Source of the DNA: Hemicordylus capensis
Lineage: Eukaryota > Chordata > Lepidosauria > Squamata > Cordylidae
Reading direction: 5' to 3'
Assembly: GCF_027244095.1 (NCBI RefSeq)
Contig: NC_069662.1
Span: 10,132,501-10,196,500 of the forward strand
Length of the DNA: 64,000 nucleotides
Shown here: positions 1 to 11,200 of the stretch, one piece after another
Numbering within the stretch: the first letter of the stretch is position 1
How the letters are laid out: the number at the start of each line of letters is the position of its first letter
Notes under the pieces: generated by a model
The model's input: only the letters and a program-made list of their open reading frames with translations
The model's database searches: none
Told to the model about the DNA's origin: nothing
Program-made: the position numbers and the translations under genes

Positions 1-3000
1 AAATTTAAGCAACTCATATTCCAGTCAATAGAATCCGAACCAATACAGTCACCCAGTCCTGGATGTTTTTAGAAATAGCCAACCCTTAATGCATTTTTAA
101 GTACTTGGAAACTTTCTTTAGAAATCAAATCTTTAATCAATGGTCATTATTAGAAAATCCTGAATGAACGGCTCTTACCCTTCTGTTTTGAAATCTTCCC
201 TTCTGTACATGGAAGGCAATCATAGCAACAAAATGGCTTCCCTTCCTTCTTTGCTCTTCTATAACCTGGCTGACAATTGTTATTACACAATGAAAGAGGC
301 AGTGCCTGTTCAAAATGAATGAATAGATTGCATTAACTTCCAAACACAGATTTTGGGAATTAGTACATAAAGCACTGGAGCCTCTTTCAACTTATTTGAT
401 TTGGTTTAAACCATTAAACTGTGGGGATAGGTATGCTGGCATTTGGTCACAGCCTCGATACCCTTCTTTGGGCTTGTGAGAGCCACAATATCATTCCTTC
501 ATGTTTTCTTGATCATTAAAGTGAGTAGACGAGAGTGGATGCAGCAGAAATAGCCATAGTCAGCTCTGAACCACAAACAGTACAATGGCTAGTATTTTGT
601 CTGGCATAGCAGGTTTTGTAGCTGCAGGAAACCTAAATCCTGACATAGCTGAACAGATAGGTGAAGTGCCAAGCTATCATCAGCAAGAAAGCCAGTGCCA
701 AAGGAAGAAGCCACATAATGTCTGCAGGAGCAACCACGTCAACCAAAACCTCCCTGGAGTGGCAGAAGTAGTTAGATTTTCAGGAAAGACTCCTGAATTC
801 TTGTGTAAAGTAGAATGAAACCATTCCTTGAGAACAAAAATGGACCATACTTACATGTGGTAAATAATTTCTGAATAACCCATTCTGCATAACAGATGGT
901 GGCAGGGAACTTTGGAACCTGGGAGCTTTGGCCAGATTGGCTTTTTATCTTCTAAGGCATTGTGAAGCATAGTGGGGTAGGAAGAGGGCAACACAAGCCC
1001 TGTGCCCCTGATAGTATCCCACTGATTGGTCTACAGTGAAGACATGCATTATGTCTTAACTGTATAGCTTAACTGATTATTATATTTAGTAGTAGCGGTG
1101 GTGTTGGTGGCAGTAGAAGTAGCAGCAGCAGTAGAAGAAGAAGTAATAGTAGTAGGTGAATCCCATCATTAACTGGGCAAAGTCATTTTTAGGCAGGCTT
1201 TGTCGGTGGCTGGTCTCCCCTTGGACCATTTTGGTTCACACACCCTTAGGATCAGGAGCATTTCTGTAGTGGCCACTGAGGGGAACATGCTTTAAGGCAG
1301 ATCATTATATGGTCATCTCAGGCCTATTAAGTCACATGTCAAAAGGGGTCTTAATTAGTTTATGCAGCTACACACACACCCCGACTGTGTCTGATTGTAA
1401 TTTCTTTATCTTCTCCTCAGTCTGGATTGTGTGTCAGAGCATTCCCTTCTGGGCTTCACAGCACCGCAAAGATCCTCTCCTGGGCTTCTGGAGGGGAGTT
1501 GATATATACTGGGCTTGTCATAGTACAAGAGTCGGGATGCCATGTTGCCTGGTTGCTTGGGTGACCCTGTGGAGTCTGGAGAAGGGTGTGGTCCCTCCTC
1601 TGAGGATTTTGTTCCTTTTAGGAGACAGTGGGGGTGAGAAGGGCCCAGGCTAGTTGGATCCCAGTGGGGTTGAGAGGGCAAGGCAGGGAGAGTTGCAGGA
1701 AACAGCTCTAGGGAGACAGCTAGGTTGGGTGGGACAGGAAACAGGAAACAAGGTCGGGAAGGGGGTGGGGCTGGAAGTAGGCTTTAAGCTCTGTCAGCTC
1801 TGCACTGGGGTATTTAAAGACATGGCAGCCAATGACGAGGAGCTGCTTGTGAGCATGGGAGCCAGGAACTCTCCAGGAGAGGGACCTGGCTGAATGCAGC
1901 AAGCCAGGAGGAGGACTCTGGTGACAAGCTTACCTCCTCCCGTGGCTGTTCCTGAGGCTGACCTTTTGAGGGTTACTCCAGTCATTCTGGAGTTCAAGAA
2001 GGGCTAGAAGCCCACCCTTGTTGTCCTCTGGGAGTCTGACAACAAGCTCAGTGGAGTGATCTTGTGCCTGCCATGGAACACTCCCTGTCCTGGTTTTCTG
2101 GCTTTGTATCTTGGAGAAAATGTTTTGGCCCAAGCTTCCAGTTGGCAGTGTTCCAGTTGGCAGTCCTTCATTGCAAGGGTCTTATAAATGAGGTCATGGG
2201 CTTATGCCCTAGGACTGTTCTCGCTATCGTAGAGATGTTACCTTGCATCAATTGGCCAGTTGACTCAGATGTGACTGCTCTTAATCAATCCGGGAGGAAG
2301 ATGAATGCTGTGGTGGCCAAGATACTTTGCGGGCATGGGGATGTTTTCATTTGACAACCTGAATGACTCTTTGTGCGAAGTGAATTTTTTGGTCCTGAGA
2401 GCATTCATGTGTCCCAGCTGAGCCAGTCTGAAGGCAGGCATTGCTCTTGTTTTGTCATGGCATCTGAGTGGCGGGTCAGATGCTGTTCAGTTGCATGTCT
2501 TCCTGTGGCGGCAGAAGCTCGGGGCAGCTGGGGTTTAAATTTAGTAGTTGTCCCCCCCCGCTTTTTTCCATTTGGGGGGCTTCCCATTCCAATAATGGGA
2601 GTCACCCTTATCTTTTTACACTTTCTGTCAATTTTACAGAGGTGTGTGCTGGGGATAGGCCTTGTTTGCTCCAGCTCCCCTGTCCCCTCATACCCTGGCT
2701 CTCAGTGGTGCATCACCTGGCAAAATAAGTATTTATCTGCATCAGACACCAAGGTGAGTCTCACGACAAGCAAAAATCAGCTAGGAAAGCCTAGCCCGAT
2801 TTTTGCTGGCCGTGTAAACCACCGAGCTCGCAGGAGTCCCGCTAACTTGGGCTCTACAACCGTGTGTTGCTGCAGTGTGGCTCCGCACCATGGCAACACT
2901 CAAGTAGACCCCCAACCGTGAATGTAAAAATCAGCCTCCTGGCTTGGGGGTCTCTGAAGCATGCTCTATGCACTTGCAGAGTCGTGGGACCCGCCTCACC

Positions 3001-5228
3001 ATGTTACATTAACCGGTCGTGGGACCCGCCTCACCATTTTACATTAACGTACATTTCCATTGTTGCAAGTCTCCTGCAATGGGTATTCAGAGGCACTGTG
3101 CCTCTGAGGCTGGAGTTAGCCTATAGCCACCAGACATAGTTAATCTGTATCTGAGAAATATCTTCTGCTTCTCTTATGTATAATGCTGTTTTTGAATTAT
3201 TGAATGGATTATGTTTGGAACAATAACAGTTAAAATCTGTTCCATATCAAATGACAAAACTCTGACAATAATTAGCCTGGGTAGCAAATAACTCCTTGAA
3301 CATTCAGGAAATAAAACTATTTTGAAATGTTCTGCAGACCTACCTGGTTAAACCTGCTGGGCCACACAAGGGTATCCTCAGAAATGGTGAACGCTTTGTC
3401 TGGGGGAGCATGTGGGTCTGCTCTTCCAATTTTGACTCGAAGGAAAGACTTGTTTGGGAATGTGATCCAGTTGATAACATCAAATCTGCCCACCAATTCT
3501 CCATTTTTGTCAAAAGAAACCGTTTCCTCAGCATTATTGTTAAATGAGACTCTTCTCAAGAAGTGAAAGAGCTAAAAACAAAGCAACAAGAATGGAAAGG
3601 AGCTGCAACAATGATTAGCAAACATAGCTTTTTGGATGATCATCGTTCAAATAAGGTCTCATGTGGTCCTTTAAAAGCTTTATGCTGGATAATATTTGTG
3701 GTCGTAATTATACTAATTAAGTGCATAGGAATGCTATAGCTGTTGCAGCAGCAGCTGCTGCTACTGCTGATATGTGAACTGACATCTTCTAGAGTTTCAT
3801 AGGCAAAATCTTCTGATCTTACAGGTATTGTCTAAAATGGACATTGGGAAGAAACAATGTTCTGCAGTGCATTACCAAAGTAATAGTAACCACCACCACC
3901 CCACAGATTAATCGGTCTTGAGTCAATATAGCAAGGAAGTAATATGTATGCTGAGTTTATCATTTATTTTGCTCATGTGACACCTGGGGGTGATTCTAAG
4001 GATTGCCCTGAGCAAGCAGGGAGTGTGCAAGGGGAAGACTGCTTTCCACTTACCTTCCCTCCAGATGACCAAGCAGGTCAGCTTCGGTGTGCCTTCCGCA
4101 TGGACAGCCCTGCTCCATGTTGCTCCCATGAAGCACGGAGCAGGGCAGAGGGATCTGGCATCCCTGAATCCAATGTGCGGCACATGCTCTAAGCACCTGT
4201 CTCTGTGATTAAGGGTCAAGAGCACCCTTAACGTCAGCTAAAAGTCAGATTTATTAAGGGGATTAGGCAGGAGGTTAGGGTGGTCGTGAGAAAATCTTCA
4301 TCATGTGGCAGAAGCAAATGTTTCTTTAAAAAGTAGAACTGAGCTGAAATGTCCAGACAGAATTTGACCATTCCATTTGTGGGGTTTTCAGATCAGAGGT
4401 ATTTAAGGGAACTTTCAGGGGGCACATGAGATGTCAGTTTTCCCAAACGTGTTTAAGATCTCCTTCGGAGGCCATCCTCTGAGTGCCGTTGCCAAATGAG
4501 GTGAGGTGGGTGGCTACTAGGTAGAAGGACATCTTGGTATTTGCACCCCATGTATGGAATAGTCTCCCACTGACCCATGAGGTTCACCTGGCTTCATCAT
4601 TTTGTTCCTTTAGACACCAGGTATAAACACCTTTTTGTTCACTTTTAAATTTTGACTTTTAAATGAACTTTTTGGAACAGATTTTAAAAGAATTGCTTTG
4701 TATTATATTTTGTATCACCCCCCCCCCTTTATTTTGGAGCTGGGTCTCATGATCAGTGAGACCCAGTTTCAGGAGCTGAGCGGGCTAAGCCTGCTCACTG
4801 TGCTCACGATTGGGGAGGGAGTCCTGGACGGCCAGATCAGCTGCCCACACGATTGCTGGCTCCGTGATGGAGCCAGCGGGGGCTGGGGAGCACGGGGGCT
4901 GTGTGGCCCCCGGAAGCTCCGGTATGCCCTGTGCAAGCACGCAGGGCATACTGGGGAGAACCCGGAAGCTGGGAGGTGGCTTTTTGCCTCCCCTCCAGGG
5001 GTCTACTCATGGTATGACTGCACCACGGAGCTGCCCCGCTGCTACTCACAATCGGGAAGCCTGGGTTTGTGGAGTGCTCGCTCCGCAAACCCGGGCTTCA
5101 TGGAGGGCTACTAAAGCGGGATAGCTGCTTGTAAGCCACCGGGCTCGCCTGTGAGCCCCGTAGTTTACATGATCAGGCAAAATCAGGCTAGGCTCCCCAG
5201 CCCGATTTTGCCGGATCGTGAGAATAGC

Positions 5229-5268
<40 letters not shown>

Positions 5269-8200
5269 TTCATGTTTAGTGTTGTGTTGTAAGCACCCAG
5301 AGAACCATTTTTACGCGGCAGTTAACCAATGAAGTTTATTATTATAATTTGTTTTTATTCTCATTTCCAGTCTCACACATCTCCCATAGAATGAATGCCA
5401 GAAGCATAGCACTTAACTCTCTTTGGTTTCAGCATGGTGCTACATGATATCTATTTATTCTCATCAGGGGCGTAGCTAGCCCGCTGGTGGCCTGTGTGCG
5501 GCCGCGGCGGGCGCCCCGATAGCCCCACCCCCTGCTTCTGACATCAGACGCAGGGGATAGCCACGCCCCCGCGTCTGACGTCAGATGCAGGGGGAGTGGT
5601 CTGGCTCCCGAACGGAGCCTTGAGGCTCCGTTCAGGAGAAGCAGCTTAATTGCCAAAGGGGCCATGCGGCCCCTTCGGCAGTTAGACAAAGGCTGGTGCT
5701 GCGTTCGCAGGGAAGAGCAGGGAAGAGCCGCTGCAGGGAAGAGCCGCTTCTGGGCTGCGTTGTGAATGCAGCACCATTCTCAGCACCAGCCTTTGTTTAG
5801 CTCTCGAAGGGGCTGCATGGTCCCCGCTCGGGAGCTAAACTCCCGCCCCCGCGTCTGATGTCAGACGCGGGGTGTGTGTGAGGTCCGCTAATGGCAGCTC
5901 CTGATTAGGCGCGGCTCGGGTTCTTTGAACCCGTTCGTGCAATTATAGCTATGCCCCTGATTCTCATTTCTAATCTCACACATCTCCCATAGAATGAATG
6001 CCAGAAGCCTAGCCCTTAACTCTGTTTGGTTTCAGCATGGTACTACATGATATCTACATGGTGCTACTTCATCATAATTTCTGCATCCACTCTAGGGAGG
6101 ACGAATGAGAGGAGAAATGACCACTGTCAGCTCCTGGGCTCCTGGAAACAAAAAATATGATCTGAAGGGGGTTTAGGGGCTATTTCCCATCCCCATACAA
6201 CCCCTCCCCCATCTCAAAACAAAAATTTCAAGACGACTTCAGGCTTTTGCAAAACCTAAAATTGCTCAGGCTAGCCATGTGGGGGAAAGATCCCTGGTCT
6301 GAGTGAGCACCCTCCCCACTCCCCCTTCCCTCCAAAGCCATGTTTTTTTCTTCTGTTAACCAATCATGGAAAATTAGAACAAATAATGTACATTAAACAG
6401 CTTGCCCAGTCTAACCCATATACATCTACATATTGTACTACAAGACATGTAATATTGTGTTATAGTTTTCTGGCAGAACCAGGGGTGTAGCTATAATTGA
6501 GCAGATGTGTTCAAAGAACCCAGGGTCCCCAGCTCCTGAGGCGCTCCCAGCTACACTTCTCCTAATTTTCTTCATTATCTCCCTCACTCCAAAGGTCCAC
6601 CGGGGAGAGGGGTGAACACGGTCCTCCTCCCCTAGCAATGCCCCTGGGCATATCGCAAATAATCCAGTGTGTTCTGAGGCACCAGGGGGTAGGCTGAAAA
6701 TTGGAACCTTACAAGGGATCTAGCATTTTGATGCCAAAACTATAGCTTTTTTTATCCAAGCGGGGTGGGTGGGTGGGTGGGATTTCTTGACAACCTAAAT
6801 GCTGATGTTCCTAGGCGCAGAGGCAGCTGAGCCAGCAGAGCAGTGGCCTGGGTCTGGCCCCACCCGGAGGCCCCTTTGACAACGTCCCATGCATGTCATG
6901 TCCTGTGCCGAGGGCATGCCTGAACCCTGAAGGAATCCTTTCCCCACCCATGAGCCAGCGCTTGCCCGTCTTTTTCAGGCAGTGTTTGCTCCCTGAAAGC
7001 ATCTGTTCCCCTTTCTCTTCCTCCAGACAGGGTGAGAAAGTGAGAATAGATGCTTTCAGGCAGCAAGTACTGCCTGAAATGTCAGGGAAGTGCTCGCTTG
7101 GGCTCTTCAGAGCAAAAGGTCACACACAAAGGGGGTGTGGCCTCGAGCTCCGAAGATCCCAAGCAAGCGCTTCCCTGTCATTTCAGGACAGGCAAGCGCT
7201 GGCTCGGGGCTCTTAGTAGTCCAGGCGTCGGCAGGGGGAGTTCGTTAGGGGCTCGCCTGGAACCTGAGCCACGCCCCCTGGGGGCTTCAGTGGCCCCTAC
7301 CATTGGTGGCCTGGGGTCTTTGAACCTGTTTGCACACTGGTGGCTCTGCCCCTGGATGTTCCACCCTAAGCCCTTATGTTCCACCCAGAATGAGTGTGAG
7401 TTCTCCTCCCTTCTGTCCTTAGGAGGTTACCTGCCATGGTTGAAGATTCCAAAGTCTCCATTCCCCTCCATGAATCACTGTTCTGTGCCTGGAAATGGAT
7501 GAATGCATGGCATGCAAAGCATGTGCCACAGCATAGACAGCATTGTAGAGGCTATAACTGTGACCAGTCATGCGCATTTCAAACACAGACCTGGGGAGAG
7601 TCTCCAGTTTCTCCTCCCCAGTGCAGACTTCTTCAGTCTTCTCATCTGCCTCTGAGCTGGGGAACACACAATTAAATGCCTGTTCCCAGAAATCCTTGAG
7701 AAGGCCATCTCCTTTTTCCTTAGCAGGGGTTCTTATCTGTAGAAAGGTCTGGAATCCTAATATATCCTCTGAGTGAATTGCGAAGGATAAAGCACCATGG
7801 AGGAAGTCTAGATCCGATCCTCTTTGAATGGGAAATGATGCAAAATCCATCTCGGCTGTCATAATCCACACTTTACCTTTTTCACTCCAATGTTGGCCCT
7901 CAAATGCTAACAACGGAAAAGCAGTTCTCAAATATATTATGGTGTGAATTTCACCATGTAAGACCACTGCATTGGCTGTACTTTCCATGGCTGTATGGAA
8001 TATTCCAGTGAGCTCGACCATCATGTTATAAACCTGATCGGAAAAATTTATTGCTGGTAATTTCTTAATGAAGTCAAAGCATATACCACTCCGTGAAAAC
8101 ATCAGAAGCATGTTCTGCAAAAATATATCAGTGATAACAGGGACATGCATCACCCCAATCCATTTCCACCTGAAATGTAGAAGTAGTTGAAGGATTCCCC

Positions 8201-11200
8201 ATTGTTGACTGGTTGCATTTGGAAAAGTCCAGTGAGAGAAAACAACTTTGGCTTTGTCGTTTGTTTCTGGAGCAGAATTATAGGAGAGCTAAATAGAGCA
8301 AAACGATGGAAGAATTGAAGAAAGAAGATGATAATTAATAATTAATAATAATAATAATAATAATGAACAAGAGATGATAATAATAATAATAATTAATAAT
8401 AGAGATACAGCAAGACATATTTGCAAAGAAAAAAAATTTAGGGTTGAAAAATACATTTCAAATGCACATGACATTTGTTGAAAGCCCTAGTCATACACTG
8501 AGGAGGTTCCCACGATCACTGGAAACTGCCAGAGAGTGTTAAGCGGGAAGAACAGGCTTAGCCTGAGCTTCCTGCAGATGAGCACCAGCAGAGCCCTGAG
8601 CAGCCGGATCAGCTGCCCACATGACTGCCGGCTCCGTTACGGAGCCGGCAGTGGCTGCAGGGATCGGGGGCACTCTTTCTGCTATCCTGGGCTTAAGGGA
8701 GGGTAACTTTAGCGGGTTACCAACTTTGGTGAGACCAGGCTTGGCTGTGAGCCCGGTGGTTCTCACCCGCTGGCGAAATCGGGCTAAGCTCCCTTAGCCC
8801 GATTTCACCCAAACGTGAGAATCGCCTCAGTATGTTGAACTCTCATACAACTGTTTCGTGTACACAGTACAGTTATTCACATGTTATCTACACTTCCTAT
8901 TTGCACCATGCATTTGAGAGACCTGTACTAAGGTTCTCTTTTTCAATGAACACAGTTACAGTCATTCACAGGAAAATGTATACAAATGTACGGACATATT
9001 TACACCCTTACAACTTAATGGGGCCATGCACATGACCTTCTGTGCGTGGATGGGCAGAGGAAAGGCTTCACAAACCTTGCTTCTCCCCAAGTGACCTATC
9101 ACTGCTTGTGAGGAGCAAGCTCTGCGCTCCTACACAATCAGCCCTGCTCCATGCAGCACAGTGCAGTGTGGATCTGAAGCCAGGACTCTTGTGCTAGCCT
9201 CCAGGAATCCCACAATGCAAAGTGCATTGAGTGTGGTGCTTTGGGTTTCTCCCCCAAGAGATGGGCATTCTAGGCATCCATCACTGGGACTGTGTGGGTG
9301 GCAAGCAGCCCATGTGGTCACACAATCCCTTAGCCTGGGTTAACGGCTGGGCTTCAGTACTGGGTTTGGTGTTGCGGCAGCACCAGGATCTGCATGGATC
9401 CCAGCAGTTCTCACGGCTGCTCGTGGGAACTTGGCTGCTCATGAGAACAGCCTCAGTGTCTGGATAGGGCTCAACTGAAATCCATATCTGTTTAGGTTTT
9501 CAGTAAGTTTGATCCAGGGGGATACAGAGTGCTCACAGTTTCTGTGACTGTGATCAAATGTTAGAGGCACAGTGCTTGGATATATGCTGATTTAAGATAT
9601 TTTCTTTTCATTCTCTTTCTACAATAGGGGACCCATGACTCTCCGAAGCAGAGGGAATCTGAGGCACATGTGGACAGGAGCTGGACGATCACTGAGTTTG
9701 GAGATCTTTAAAAGTGATGTAATCAGTAGATGTTTAAAGATTGTGTAATCACATACAGAGCCACAGACAGGTCAGAATTCTTACCCCTGACCCATTGTTC
9801 ACAGACAAATGTTGTGCAACTCATGCTTAAACAGCTTTTGTCTGAAAAGGGAAGCCCCATATCTGTAATGGTGGGCACTTCTGTGATCATGAAGCTGGAT
9901 GATCTAACCTCTAAGCAGCAGGTTGCAAAGGTCCAAAGAAAGCTCCATGGCTTCCATCTAATAACATAAAACATTCCCTTACCTTCTTTTCATATCACGT
10001 TCTGAAACCTTTTTATAAATAAATAGTGATATTGAACTGTAATTTGAAGTGTTCATTGTACTGTATTTACCTGAATAGGAGGCAAATCTGAATGTAGCAT
10101 GATGACTTAAAAGACAGCTATACCTGTATTTACCAAAGAGAAAGAGGACTCTCAATCGAAGATGACCCGCCGACCACTACTTGTATTTAACAGGAAAGAA
10201 CTGGAGGGAAATATGGTACTTTATACTCTCCTGCATCAGTCTCAACAATGTTCATTTTGCTTCTGTGCGTATAATTGTTGTCCTCAAATGTGGTCATTTA
10301 AAAAATACTTGATTTAATTTTACAGTCTGACTGGTTACTTTCATTACAAAAGACACATGAAGGAAGCCAATGTAGGAAACCAGCCTAAAAAAGATCAAAC
10401 TTATATCTTCACTGTGATGTTCATTAATAAGACACGGAATACGGATATGATGTATATTTATATTCCGCTTTTTAACTAAAGTTCCCAAAGTGGTTTACAT
10501 ATAGAAACATGGAAGCCATATTTACATGCACAAGCACAGAAGAAATGGTACTGCATCTTTCCATGAGTACGAAAACGAGGATGCTCTCTGCTCTCATATT
10601 ACAGGCAATGCATATGAAAAATCAAAAACCATCTCTCTGATAACTTTTGCATGTACAACGGAAGCACTGAGATTATTTTCCTTGCTCAGGAGTTAACCTC
10701 TAAGCAGCATGCAGATTGTGCTTCTCTATTGCAATCAAACTTCTTTCTTTCTCCAGCTCAAATTTTTAAACTTCCATGTGTCCAACTTACTTGTGGAATC
10801 TTGTAGATGTTCAGAATGGCTGCCATATCAAGAGAGATGCTAGTGTAAGGTCCCCCAATGATGGCCATCTGATTGTTCTGGGCATCACACACATAGTTAG
10901 GGATCAATTTTCCCCACGTGGAGAGAAATTCCATAGAGTCTTGGAAGGTCAATCTCTGACTAAAATAGTTATCAGATATCTTGAAACCCAGTGTGACATT
11001 GGGTAAAAGCTGGGGGGTTTTATTGATCTCCTTGACAGCAAATGCCAAGGCCAGGATATGCTGGTAGTTCTGAGTCACCATCCTGCAAAGATATTTACTT
11101 GTTGTGTTACGGTGCATTTTCCCACATTCAGAATATGACATCAATTGCATTTCTGATTAATTTATTTTTGCTGGCCATACTACACTGAATATAGACCTCA

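Noticed and set aside
2373-2921. Open frame of 182 codons on the plus strand in gene A intron 4
   Set aside because: No recognisable domain, low-complexity composition, and the matching intron sequences of B (about 30610-30960) and C (about 53575-53930) do not keep the frame.
9723-9974. Short frame in gene A intron 2 that seems conserved among the units
   Set aside because: Conservation is no greater than in the surrounding intron, the frame is not kept in B and C, and there is no V2R exon missing from the six-exon model.
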